Source: Sedimentisphaerales bacterium
Lineage (GTDB): Bacteria > Planctomycetota > Phycisphaerae > Sedimentisphaerales > Anaerobacaceae
Reading direction: 5' to 3'
Length of the DNA stretch: 34,198 nucleotides
NCBI GenBank assembly: GCA_029907605.1
Contig: JARYLO010000014.1
Span: forward strand, 1 to 34,198
A program made the translations under genes and the position numbers. The notes below the pieces were generated by a model, which was not told where the DNA came from, made no database searches, and saw nothing but the letters and a program-made list of their open reading frames with translations. Each line of letters opens with the position of its first letter. The stretch's first letter is position 1. Of this stretch, positions 26,589 to 34,198 are shown in pieces.

Positions 26589-27317
26589 ATGGGATTAGTG
26601 TGGATCGCAATCTTCTGCTTGGCCCAGTCGCAAGGAGGGTCGGCTAGGTGGGTATTGCCGGCCCCAGTGCGGTATGTGGCAGACTATGCGGCAGTACTTG
26701 ACGACAAGACCGAGGACCAGCTCAACGAGCTCCTACAGACCTTTGAGCTTCGCACTGGCATCCCCTTTGTCGTCCTAACGGTAGAGCACACCAGCGGTGT
26801 TGACCTACCCAGATATGCAGCGAGGACGGCCATGGCCTGGGGGATCAGGAGGAAGGGTAGCGACCGTGGGGTCTTGATGGTCTATGTGGCAAAAGAGAAG
26901 GTCCTGGGCATCGATTATGGGACAGAACTATTCCAGGTCCTGCCCCCCGTTTTCAAGGATGAACTGCCGGAGAGATTCGAATCCTATGCCAGCAGTAAGG
27001 ACCTACCTGAGGCCATCTACCTCTGTGCCCAATACACAGCTCAAAAGATCGCGTCAGCTTACAATGTAGCCCTTGCCGAGACCAGATCCGCACAGACAAG
27101 GCCTGTGGCGAGGCCTGCCCGCGGGGTGCTGCGATTCCTTGCAGCGGCATGGCTGGCCATAGGTCTGATATGGCTGGTCCGCAGGGCATTTGCCTTGCTC
27201 ACCAAGAAAGGACGACCATCTGCAGATCATACTAGGGTTGTTGATAAGCCCGAGGTAACCACATTCAGAGGTGGTATGGGGCCTTTTGGGGTCAAGGAGT
27301 TGAGTAAATCTAGATAA
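26589..27317 (+). CDS. TPM-domain (YgcG-like) membrane protein
   Basis: A 242-residue exported protein. An N-terminal signal segment (MGLVWIAIFCLAQSQ) is followed by the TPM domain: Y-V-A-D-Y-A-A-V-L-D-D, L-L-Q-T-F-E-L-R-T-G-I-P-F-V-V-L-T-V, W-G-I-R-R-K-G-S-D-R-G-V-L-M-V-Y-V-A and I-D-Y-G-T-E. A transmembrane segment lies near residues 177-197, with a basic tail ending on the other side. TPM domains (Psb32, MOLO-1, YgcG) lie outside the cytoplasm and are linked to membrane-protein quality control or assembly; the precise role in bacteria is unsettled. The domain starts with a short leader and lacks the Gly-rich tail seen in YgcG. It lies in one operon with the nucleotidyltransferase-like gene. 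Confidence 0.82.
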   Translation: MGLVWIAIFCLAQSQGGSARWVLPAPVRYVADYAAVLDDKTEDQLNELLQTFELRTGIPFVVLTVEHTSGVDLPRYAARTAMAWGIRRKGSDRGVLMVYVAKEKVLGIDYGTELFQVLPPVFKDELPERFESYASSKDLPEAIYLCAQYTAQKIASAYNVALAETRSAQTRPVARPARGVLRFLAAAWLAIGLIWLVRRAFALLTKKGRPSADHTRVVDKPEVTTFRGGMGPFGVKELSKSR

Positions 27318-27341
27318 TCTCTAGCCTCTAGACAATCCTTA

Positions 27342-27371
27342 TTGAGCTCATCCAGTCAATTCAGATATAAT
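27342..27371 (+). promoter_or_regulatory. Sigma70-type promoter upstream of the dockerin gene
   Basis: TTGAGC (27342-27347), an 18-base spacer and a perfect TATAAT (27366-27371), ending 20 bases before ATG 27392. It is the best promoter match I find in the window. It should drive the dockerin gene and probably the LolA-like/C39 gene behind it. Confidence 0.6.
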
Positions 27372-27389
27372 CAGCCCTATAGTGGGCTG
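27372..27389 (+). promoter_or_regulatory. Perfect dyad between promoter and start codon
   Basis: CAGCCC, six bases (TATAGT), then GGGCTG form a perfect inverted repeat directly after the -10. It covers the expected transcription start and the ribosome-binding zone before ATG 27392. It could be an operator or a leader hairpin that masks the start. Confidence 0.4.
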
Positions 27390-27391
27390 GT

Positions 27392-28084
27392 ATGCTTATG
27401 GCAATACCGAGACTAGCAACCCATCTAGTGTTGGTGACGGCACTTTCAGTGGCACATGGGGGTGTGGACTGCTGCATCTTCTGGTCGGATGCAAATACAC
27501 CTTTGGATCTGGATGGGGAGGTGATAGGCAGCCGTGCCTTGATGGTATCAGCTCATCTTACCTTTGTTATCGCTAGTGATATGCCAGGGCTGTGGCAAGG
27601 GGGTTGCCTGCTTGTCACTAATCCAGAGGACCTGAGAGGCTGTCTAGTGGCCAGGGATTTCAACGATCTGACCATGGATTGGGCCGGCTCGCGGTACCCT
27701 GAGGCCGGCCGGTCAGCGAGGGTGTGGCGCATGGCCGGGTGGCTTGGGACCAGGCAGGTTGCTGGCTTCCAGTTCATCGGCTCTGACGACGCCCGAGAAG
27801 GCAGGTGGTTCTGCATAGACTACATTGCTCAAGGGCAGGGTCTTTGTCAGGTGGAGTTCTATGACTTCTCGCTGAGCTACTTTACGCCTGCAAAGGTCTT
27901 CGTATTCACGCACGATCCAAACAGCGATCTGGACAAGGATGGGCGGGTGTCGGGAAAGGACCTGGCTATCGTAGGGCACTCATGGCGCCAGGCCGGGACC
28001 CAGGCAGACCTTGATCAAGATGGATACATCGGCCCCCTGGACCTGGCCATCCTTGCGCGTCACTGGCTAGACCGGTCCAAGTAA
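27392..28084 (+). CDS. Exported protein with C-terminal type I dockerin
   Basis: A 230-residue protein. A short hydrophobic signal at the N-terminus (about residues 9-22) is followed by a 150-residue domain I do not recognise, beta-rich with scattered cysteines (D-C-C-I-F, G-G-C-L, G-C-L-V, F-C-I, G-L-C-Q). The last 60 residues are a type I dockerin with two calcium-loop repeats: D-L-D-K-D-G-R-V-S-G-K-D-L-A and D-L-D-Q-D-G-Y-I-G-P-L-D-L-A, the second ending in L-A-R-H-W-L. Dockerins bind cohesins on scaffolds; Phycisphaerae carry many dockerin proteins without classical cellulosomes. It is preceded by a good promoter and a hairpin, and followed after 70 bases by the C39 fusion gene. Start could also be the second ATG at 27398. 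Confidence 0.8.
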   Translation: MLMAIPRLATHLVLVTALSVAHGGVDCCIFWSDANTPLDLDGEVIGSRALMVSAHLTFVIASDMPGLWQGGCLLVTNPEDLRGCLVARDFNDLTMDWAGSRYPEAGRSARVWRMAGWLGTRQVAGFQFIGSDDAREGRWFCIDYIAQGQGLCQVEFYDFSLSYFTPAKVFVFTHDPNSDLDKDGRVSGKDLAIVGHSWRQAGTQADLDQDGYIGPLDLAILARHWLDRSK

Positions 28085-28154
28085 TCTCATTTCCTGTCCA
28101 TAGTCCGCCCTGAGAATGGCTCTACTCTTTGGACCTAGTGGAAAGGAGTCTGCT

Positions 28155-29924
28155 ATGTACACCGTCTTATCACTGATAATATCGATCCTTCTGATGGCTA
28201 CTGAGCCGGGGTTGGATTGTCAGGCGATATTAGACCGCCTGCTTGCGGACAGCTCTACCACATGGCTGGACGAAGGTACACTCACTGCACTACACATCCA
28301 TTACCGTAACAGCCGTACGGAGGATATGGCCATGGTAGCGCGATCGGTACAAGAGGCCCTGCAGGCCTACAATGCAGGGCCTGAATCTGTAGAGGCCTGG
28401 CCTGCATTGAAGCGGCAGATGCTAGAGGCGATCCCCTTTAATGTCACGTACAGTTGGCTCAACCAGTGCACAGTAACTTCCAGGCAGACCGTACGCTATG
28501 ATGGCCAGGCCTTCTATTGGCAGATAGATCTGCTTGACCGCAGGGATTCCATACAGCCAGATAGTACCCTGGCGGCCAATCCTATGTGCGATGCCTTCAG
28601 GTCTGAGTGGAATAGGACCAGGGTCTTTACCTGGGACGGGCAGGCCTACACCAGCTACTTCCTGCCAGTAAACAAGGCCACTGTGGACACAAGTGGGCTG
28701 GTCGAACATGCCGTAAATGGGCCGCTGACCGCAGGGATCCTGACATGGGGCCGTGGCCTATTGACTGCTCAGTCATTGGCCCAGGCCGCATGTACGGTAT
28801 CTGAGGAGACCTCGGAGGGGCGTCTGCTTTTGAGGTTACAGATCCGGTGGCCCAGCGGCACCAGTATAAGGCTGCTGATGGAAGGTAAGGAGCTCTACGC
28901 CCTCTCTGCGGTCATCGAGCCCACGCAAGGACCTGTTACCTCTATCACCTACCAGGATCACATCCTTGTGGGTAGGCGTTGGGTACCAAGGTCTATATAC
29001 ATCCAGCAACGCGATCCTGTAAGTGGCAGGGTCTTGGGCTATGACCAGTGGAGTATTGAGACCATAGACCCTACCAGGCCCACCTTGGCTCAGATGAAGG
29101 TGAGGTTCGAGCCTAAGGCCCAGGTGCGCTTCATCCCACCGCAACCTGGGGCGGTTGGCTTGATGTATCAATATACCCCCTTGTTGGACACAGATAGGTT
29201 ATTGGTAGCGGTCCAAGATGTGCTAGCTGCAGGGCCTGCCAACTGCGGTCAAGCCTGTCTTTGGCTGGCCGCACGGCTCCAGGGCAAGCAGTTGGCATTG
29301 TCAGCGGCCAAACAAGGCCAGGTCAGTCTCGACCAGCTCTTGGAATCTGCCAGGTCTGCAGGTCTTGATTGTAAGGCCTTTAGGTTGGATCCGAACGGCC
29401 TAGACCACCTTCGCGATTTCCAGGCGATCTTATACCTGCCCAGCAGACGGCACTTTGTCCTGCTGGCAAGGGCAGATCACGATGCCCTTTGGCTTGTGGA
29501 TCCTATGTCCAGGCTGATCCTGTATCCTGTGGATAGAAAGAGATTTGTGGCCGAGCAATGGGAGGATCGCCTGGCGATCGTGGTTGCTCCAGGGCCACAT
29601 GTATCCGTTTCGGGCCAGGAGGTATCAGAAGATCGGACAAGGATGATCGTGGGTGCAAGCGGCTATACATGTACTGATCAGCTCCAAAGGTTCAACATCT
29701 TCTATTGCGATTGGGTCAATTACATATGCATAGGTAACTACTGGATATACTGGGACCTTTACGGCTGCGAAGAGGCCCCAAGCGGGTATTGCTCATTGTC
29801 ATTGCTGGAGGCACGCAGGTACTCTCCATGCTTGAATAATCCGATAGACCCATGGCTTTGTACGATAAGCGGTGAGTGGACCAGCTACTTTGCCTGGGCC
29901 TGTGGCTACGAACCCTCGCAATAA
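28155..29924 (+). CDS. Exported LolA-like / C39 peptidase / 8-Cys tail fusion protein
   Basis: A 589-residue exported protein starting at ATG 28155, with AAAGGAG six bases before it. Residues 1-18 form a signal peptide. About 20-90 are helical. About 90-345 are beta-rich and resemble a LolA-type lipoprotein-sorting fold (weak call). About 350-480 are a C39-type papain-like peptidase domain: Q354 possibly the oxyanion residue, Cys364 in A-N-C-G-Q-A-C, His433 in R-R-H-F-V-L-L, Asp449 in L-W-L-V-D-P. About 490-589 hold M-I-V-G-A-S-G, then eight cysteines (506, 518, 525, 538, 546, 559, 569, 583), enough for four disulfides. Cleavage near G-A-S-G would release the Cys-rich tail. There is no ABC transporter part. 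It repeats the module content of the broken cluster at 1795-3912. Cotranscription with the dockerin gene is likely. Function unknown. Confidence 0.72.
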   Translation: MYTVLSLIISILLMATEPGLDCQAILDRLLADSSTTWLDEGTLTALHIHYRNSRTEDMAMVARSVQEALQAYNAGPESVEAWPALKRQMLEAIPFNVTYSWLNQCTVTSRQTVRYDGQAFYWQIDLLDRRDSIQPDSTLAANPMCDAFRSEWNRTRVFTWDGQAYTSYFLPVNKATVDTSGLVEHAVNGPLTAGILTWGRGLLTAQSLAQAACTVSEETSEGRLLLRLQIRWPSGTSIRLLMEGKELYALSAVIEPTQGPVTSITYQDHILVGRRWVPRSIYIQQRDPVSGRVLGYDQWSIETIDPTRPTLAQMKVRFEPKAQVRFIPPQPGAVGLMYQYTPLLDTDRLLVAVQDVLAAGPANCGQACLWLAARLQGKQLALSAAKQGQVSLDQLLESARSAGLDCKAFRLDPNGLDHLRDFQAILYLPSRRHFVLLARADHDALWLVDPMSRLILYPVDRKRFVAEQWEDRLAIVVAPGPHVSVSGQEVSEDRTRMIVGASGYTCTDQLQRFNIFYCDWVNYICIGNYWIYWDLYGCEEAPSGYCSLSLLEARRYSPCLNNPIDPWLCTISGEWTSYFAWACGYEPSQ

Positions 29925-29999
29925 CTGTACTTGACCTGTGCCTTTCTGGCGGTTAGCTATTGTCTGATCCAAGGCCCTTGTAGCTCTAGGAGAAAGACG

Positions 30000-30977
30000 A
30001 TGGCATACCCGCAGACAAGGCTAAGACGTCTACGCGCTAGTGACGGCATACGTCGGTTGGTCAGACAGACAGAGCTATCTGTTAACGACTTGGTTTACCC
30101 ACTTTTTGTCAAGGCAGGAAAGGCTCTGAGTTCACCCATCCCGTCCATGGCCGATTGCATGCATCTATCGCCGGATTTGGTTGGGCAGGAAGCAAAGCGC
30201 GTATGTGAGCTGGGTATACCAGCGGTCCTACTGTTTGGCCTTGCTTCCAAGAAGGACCCCGCAGGTTCACAGGCCTGGGACCCAGATGGCCCTGTCCAGC
30301 AGGCGATCCGCAGCATAAAGGCAGTCACCCCAGACCTTGTTGTCATTACAGATGTCTGTCTATGTGGATATACGGACCACGGTCATTGCGGCCTGATCAA
30401 GGATGGTAAGGTCGACAATGACTCCACATGTCAGGTCCTTGCAAAGGTGGCCTTGTCGCATGCACAGGCTGGGGCCGACATCGTGGCCCCGTCAGACATG
30501 ATGGACGGCGGGGTATCGGCGATACGCCAGGCCCTGGATCGCAACGGCTTTCAGGACGTTGCCATCATGTCCTATGCAGCCAAGTTTGCATCCGCATTCT
30601 ATGGGCCATTCAGAGATGCAGCGGATTCAGCCCCTGCTTTTGGGGATAGAAAGACATACCAGATGGATCCAGCCAGTGCAGATCAGGCCATGGTAGAGAT
30701 CGCCCTAGACATCCAGGAGGGCGCAGATATTGTGATGATAAAACCAGCATTGCCGTATCTGGATATCATCTACAGGGCAAGGCAAAGATTCGATTGCCCC
30801 ATTGCCGCATACAATGTCAGTGGCGAGTACATGATGATCCATAGCGCGGCCAAGGCAGGCCTATTGGAGCTCGAACCTGCGATGCTTGAGGTCTGTACTG
30901 CCATAAAGCGTGCAGGCGCAGACATCATCATCACATACTTTGCAAAGAGTATTGCCTCTATTATCAGAAAGACATAG
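30000..30977 (+). CDS. hemB: Porphobilinogen synthase (delta-aminolevulinate dehydratase)
   Basis: A 325-residue HemB, which joins two 5-aminolevulinate molecules to porphobilinogen on the way to haem and corrins. Marks: R-x-R-R-L-R-A near the N-terminus, Y-P-L-F-V, D-V-C-L-C-G-Y-T-D-H-G-H-C-G (three zinc-binding Cys, so a zinc enzyme), S-Y-A-A-K-F-A-S-A-F-Y-G-P-F-R (Lys195) and M-I-K-P-A-L-P-Y-L (Schiff-base Lys248). I use ATG 30000, not the upstream frame start at 29931, because AGGAG (29988-29992) lies seven bases from it and homologues begin there. It ends 12 bases from the convergent secretin gene; no convincing terminator is seen between them. Confidence 0.95.
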   Translation: MAYPQTRLRRLRASDGIRRLVRQTELSVNDLVYPLFVKAGKALSSPIPSMADCMHLSPDLVGQEAKRVCELGIPAVLLFGLASKKDPAGSQAWDPDGPVQQAIRSIKAVTPDLVVITDVCLCGYTDHGHCGLIKDGKVDNDSTCQVLAKVALSHAQAGADIVAPSDMMDGGVSAIRQALDRNGFQDVAIMSYAAKFASAFYGPFRDAADSAPAFGDRKTYQMDPASADQAMVEIALDIQEGADIVMIKPALPYLDIIYRARQRFDCPIAAYNVSGEYMMIHSAAKAGLLELEPAMLEVCTAIKRAGADIIITYFAKSIASIIRKT

Positions 30978-30989
30978 AAAGCTTTTTCG

Positions 30990-33900
30990 CTACCTTGTGT
31001 CCAGGACCTCCCTTGGTTCTGTGGGTCTGGGCTGGATGCCAGGTATGTCTGGGTATTGCTGGAATTGGCGCTCTGCCTGCTGAAAGGATTGCCTGTCTAT
31101 ATCTGATATACGCTGCAGGTCCTCCAGGCCATCTGGCCTTATGATCTGTGCCCTGACAAAGATGTAGAGCCTACTTTGTGTGTCTGTGTTGGATATGCCC
31201 CTAAATAGCAACCCTACCAAAGGTAGGTCCCCCAAGATCGGCACCTTCGATCCACCCCTTGTCTGATTGAGCTTGAGCATGCCACCTAGGATGATGGTGC
31301 TCTGATCAGGTACGGTAACAACGGTGTTCAGGTCACTGCTTATCTTGTCAGGGGGCCTATCCTGGGGTGTCCTGGCAAAGTCAGACCTGGTGGCAGCGAT
31401 CTCCAGCCTCAATAGATTGCCCTCTCCTATGTGCGGTGTGATCTCCAATGTCACCCCAGCATCATAGCCCTGATAGTCCACGGCGGTCTCTATCAGTGTG
31501 CTCTGCTGGCCTGCAGCGCCGGTACTGACGGGTATGGAAGACCTCTTTGTGACATATGTGGTCTCTGTGGTCTTTATGACGCCCTTTTCGTTGTCATTGA
31601 CCAGGATCTTTGGTCTAGCCAAGACCCTGCCGTAGTTCTTGCTCTCTACTGCCACCAGTAGTGCAGATATATGACTATCCAGGTAGAAGCCTGTGAACTG
31701 GCCTGATATGACCTGCAGGGTGGGTGCATTGGGGTCCCAGATGGTACCTGCAGGCCTAGGTGCCTGCTGAGACCTGGTAGCAGCCATGGATAGGTCATAT
31801 GTGAATTGGTCTGTCTTTCTGATCTCCACAAGGGTCACGTCTATCAATACCTGAGGCCTCCTGCGATCCAATTGCCTGATCAGTCCCTCTATCCATTGCT
31901 GGTTCTTCTTGCTTGCATATACGATCAATGAGAATGTGGCCTGATCAGGTACTATGATGATCTGGTCCTCAGGGCTTGGTATGGGCCTTTCTATCTTGGT
32001 ATCCTTATTGGCTATGGTCTGCTGAACGATCTTGCCAAGGACCTCTGCCAATTGTTGTGGTGATTGATTCTCAAGGAAGTATATCTGATATGGTATGGCC
32101 TCTTGTGGCAGGTCCTTGTCCAGAAGTTCTATTATGGATTGGATCTGGTTGTGAATATCATCAGTAGCCCTTACCAGTAAGGCGTTTATGGACTCTACTA
32201 CAGAGACCTGAGGGCTTATGTTTGCAGATACAAGCTGGGCTGCCTGTTGGTCTGGTTGTGATGGGCCTGTAGCAGGTGAGGCAGGGGTAGGTATGGCTGT
32301 AGTGCCATCCTTTGGTATGATCTGCAGGTCCTTGAGTTTCTTTTCCAGCATGGATGCATCTATGCGTCTTAGCCTGTAGAGCCGCAAGGACCTTAGGTCA
32401 GTTGTGGGCATATCTATCAGGCTAAGGGCCTGCAAGACCCTATTGTGCATCTCATCGTCTGCCCATACAAGCAGTGCATTTACAGATTCAAGTGCGACCA
32501 TCTTGCATTGGCCTGGCTGGGTATACTGATCCGATACAGCGGACTTACCCTGACCAGATTGATCGGAAGGCATAGGGGCTGGTTGCCATGCTTTCGTTAG
32601 GCCCAGTTGGTTTAGCTTAGAAGCAGCCTTGCTTGCCTCAATGTTCTTTACAGGATAGATAGCGAGCCTGTGTGTATCAGGGGCTGATAGATCCAGTTGG
32701 TCTATCAAGGCCTCTATGGTGGCGATCTGGTGCAGTTGGCCTATGATCAGGAGCCTATTGGTCCTCTGATCGGGCTCTATGTAGGGCCTTGAAGGGGTGG
32801 TGCTTATTGAAGAGGTGGCGGCGGTCTCGGCTGTCTTTGACGATTTTAGTAGCTCGCTAAAGGGCCTCTTTTCCTCTTGGGTAGTTTGCTCGTAGGTACC
32901 CTCTATCTGTCTTGCCAGTTGGGTCAATTTTTCTGCCATATCCTTGGCAGATGTGTATCTTAGTTGCCTGGACCTGAATACCCTTGGCCTGCCAGGTGTA
33001 TCGAGCATGCCTACCAAGCGTTCTATCCGGTCCATCTGTGATCGGTAGCAGGTCACAAGCAACCTATTGCCTGCCTGGGATATGGCGATAGGTACCTTCA
33101 ATCCCTCCAGCATGGCCTTGACGCCAGCTGGATCGGTATACTCGATCTGCAATGCAATGGTGGCAACGGTCTGGCCTATGGCAGTATCCATATTGGGATC
33201 TACAATGGCAGGCCCTGCCTCTAGTGCCTCACTGGCAGGTACGATCCAGACCAGGTTGGCCTTGTCCCTTGTCATCACAAGGCCCTTGAACCGAAGTACA
33301 GACTGAAGCAGCTCATAGAGATCCCTTACCTTTATTTTTCCTGCCAACTTACCGTGCATCCTAATAGAGATAGGCTCATTCTTGAGCTTGACTGGGTCAT
33401 AGATGTAGTCTATCTGCAGATACTCACTTGCCAGCTCTATAAGCTGCATCAATGTCAGTTTATCAGGCAAGACCAACTCCACATCATCACTGCCATTTGG
33501 CAGATTGGGCTCTGTTGGCATAGGCAGCCTGGAGGAAGGTGGCCCTTGAGGGCCTATCGATATCTCAACGGTCTTGGCCTGACCAGGTTCGGTGGTAGCT
33601 ATCGATCTTGAGGCCTGCTGGGCCTGTTGTATCATTGGGCCTGGAGGGGCTTGCTGAGGCTTGGCATCCGCAGGGACCTGTGGGGTTTGGTCCTGATGGG
33701 ATTTATCTAGATCTGCAGGCCCCTGGATTATGACCTGTACATCAGAATCAGGCCTGGCAACAGCAGCCATCTGGTCTTCTATAATGCCCAGGACCTCCCT
33801 TGCCTGGGCGATTGCCTGTGGGCTGCCTGTAAGTTGCAGTACATTTGTCCAACTGGCATTGCAATCAACCGCAATGCCAAGCCCTGTCAGTAGCCTAATG

Positions 33901-34127
33901 GCGGTTTGAGGGGCCAGTTGGTCCAGGTGAAGGCAGGCCTGCACCTGGCAGGGCTGCTGGGCGGTCTGTGTTACTGCAAGGCCTTCTTTAGGTATATTGG
34001 GCTCTGGTTGTCCAGTTGGCTGTATTTGCCCTTTGGGGGCCATGCTCCTACAGCCAAAGGCCGACAACAACAGGACAACTGCCGCTACTGCCAGGTGTAT
34101 TTGGTACACTGATCTATTACTTGGCAT
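30990..34127 (-). CDS. Multi-N-domain secretin (GspD/PilQ-like outer-membrane channel)
   Basis: A large secretin of 1045 residues from ATG 34127 (the frame opens to 34148). A hydrophobic signal ends in L-S-A-F-G-C, so it may be a lipoprotein (Cys26), although the lipobox is imperfect. After a Gln/Pro-rich linker come an N0-like domain (L-T-L-M-Q-L-I-E-L-A-S-E-Y) and at least four N1-type repeats (K-A-S-K-L-N-Q-L-G-L; L-E-K-K-L-K-D-L; Q-L-A-E-V-L-G-K-I), separated by Pro/Gln linkers. The C-terminal secretin core reads V-L-I-D-V-T-L-V-E-I, G-Y-D-A-G-V-T-L-E-I-T-P-H-I and V-T-V-P-D-Q-S-T-I-I-L-G-G-M, then P-I-L-G-D-L-P-L-V-G-L-L-F-R. It forms a multimeric outer-membrane gate. The number of repeats is high for GspD. 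The upstream gene overlaps its start. Confidence 0.88.
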   Translation of the reverse strand: MPSNRSVYQIHLAVAAVVLLLSAFGCRSMAPKGQIQPTGQPEPNIPKEGLAVTQTAQQPCQVQACLHLDQLAPQTAIRLLTGLGIAVDCNASWTNVLQLTGSPQAIAQAREVLGIIEDQMAAVARPDSDVQVIIQGPADLDKSHQDQTPQVPADAKPQQAPPGPMIQQAQQASRSIATTEPGQAKTVEISIGPQGPPSSRLPMPTEPNLPNGSDDVELVLPDKLTLMQLIELASEYLQIDYIYDPVKLKNEPISIRMHGKLAGKIKVRDLYELLQSVLRFKGLVMTRDKANLVWIVPASEALEAGPAIVDPNMDTAIGQTVATIALQIEYTDPAGVKAMLEGLKVPIAISQAGNRLLVTCYRSQMDRIERLVGMLDTPGRPRVFRSRQLRYTSAKDMAEKLTQLARQIEGTYEQTTQEEKRPFSELLKSSKTAETAATSSISTTPSRPYIEPDQRTNRLLIIGQLHQIATIEALIDQLDLSAPDTHRLAIYPVKNIEASKAASKLNQLGLTKAWQPAPMPSDQSGQGKSAVSDQYTQPGQCKMVALESVNALLVWADDEMHNRVLQALSLIDMPTTDLRSLRLYRLRRIDASMLEKKLKDLQIIPKDGTTAIPTPASPATGPSQPDQQAAQLVSANISPQVSVVESINALLVRATDDIHNQIQSIIELLDKDLPQEAIPYQIYFLENQSPQQLAEVLGKIVQQTIANKDTKIERPIPSPEDQIIIVPDQATFSLIVYASKKNQQWIEGLIRQLDRRRPQVLIDVTLVEIRKTDQFTYDLSMAATRSQQAPRPAGTIWDPNAPTLQVISGQFTGFYLDSHISALLVAVESKNYGRVLARPKILVNDNEKGVIKTTETTYVTKRSSIPVSTGAAGQQSTLIETAVDYQGYDAGVTLEITPHIGEGNLLRLEIAATRSDFARTPQDRPPDKISSDLNTVVTVPDQSTIILGGMLKLNQTRGGSKVPILGDLPLVGLLFRGISNTDTQSRLYIFVRAQIIRPDGLEDLQRISDIDRQSFQQAERQFQQYPDIPGIQPRPTEPREVLDTR

Positions 34128-34198
34128 CTGTCTGATCTGGGCCTGCAATGCCTTCCATGGCCAAGGTTGGGATCATGCTATCGCCATCTACCTTCAGT
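34117..34198 (-). CDS. 3' end of an upstream gene (partial)
   Basis: On the minus strand one frame enters from the window edge and runs to TAA at 34119-34117, with codons typical of this genome and reading D-G-D-S-M-I-P-T-L-A near the start of the fragment. Its stop lies inside the start of the secretin gene, an arrangement typical of an operon. The fragment is about 26 residues, so no family can be named; secretion-system genes often precede the secretin. Confidence 0.4.
   Translation of the reverse strand, partial: LKVDGDSMIPTLAMEGIAGPDQTDAK

Noticed and set aside
26973-26985. T-loop-like GATTCGAATCC suggesting a tRNA
   Set aside because: It lies inside the TPM gene in good coding frame and no cloverleaf partner arms are present.
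29931-29959. TTGACC promoter before hemB
   Set aside because: The -35 is good but the six bases at 17-base spacing (TAGCTA) match the -10 poorly; hemB may be read from the upstream operon.
30970-30990. AAAGCTTTTT as a terminator between hemB and the secretin gene
   Set aside because: The stem is only A/T pairs around one GC step and too weak.

Overview
The window reads as a chromosomal segment of a planctomycete, most likely of the Phycisphaerae type. The indications are a protein with a C-terminal type I dockerin, a prepilin-like protein with an H...G...DG tail signature, a DksA/TraR-family protein with a decayed zinc finger, a multi-N-domain secretin, and signal-peptide proteins combining a LolA-like fold with a C39 peptidase. 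AGG is a frequent Arg codon and ATA a frequent Ile codon in the genes I read, a usage often seen in thermophiles. The lineage and any lifestyle are inference; there is no rRNA here to anchor them.

Layout. (1) 1-3912: a decayed plus-strand cluster. A TPR protein, a LolA-like protein and a C39-peptidase-like protein are each broken by in-frame stops or a frameshift. Between them lies a cysteine-rich peptide with a double-glycine-like leader, whose ATG appears to have become ATA. Two small membrane proteins follow (4130-4691). (2) 4700-9282: an SDR oxidoreductase (minus) diverges from a MalY/PatB-type C-S lyase, followed by a glycogen/alpha-glucan phosphorylase. (3) 9277-18551: a long minus-strand run in the order dnaN, dciA, gyrB, mutL, a BtuFCD-like ABC importer, a DksA-like protein and yacG. 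(4) 18552-18860: an A+T-richer gap next to dnaN, where local GC skew seems to change sign; it is a candidate origin region. (5) 18861-23447: a giant protein combining 2-hydroxyacyl-CoA dehydratase activase domains with a dehydratase-like part. (6) 23422-25549 (minus): a prepilin-like protein and a ParA-type ATPase fused to a CBM48 glycogen-binding domain, separated by a strong terminator. (7) 25819-30977 (plus): a nucleotidyltransferase-like protein, a TPM-domain protein, a dockerin protein, a LolA-like/C39/8-Cys fusion protein, and hemB. (8) 30990-34198 (minus): a very long secretin and the 3' end of an upstream gene.

Two things stand out. First, the broken cluster at 1795-3912 (8-Cys peptide with GG-type leader, LolA-like protein, C39 peptidase) has the same three modules as the intact fusion at 28155-29924 (LolA-like, C39, 8-Cys tail). 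This suggests an exported, self-contained peptide-maturation system in a split and a fused form. Second, a ParA-family positioning ATPase carries a glycogen-binding domain in the same window as a glycogen phosphorylase, which suggests a device for positioning or segregating glycogen granules. Both functional readings are inference from domain content.
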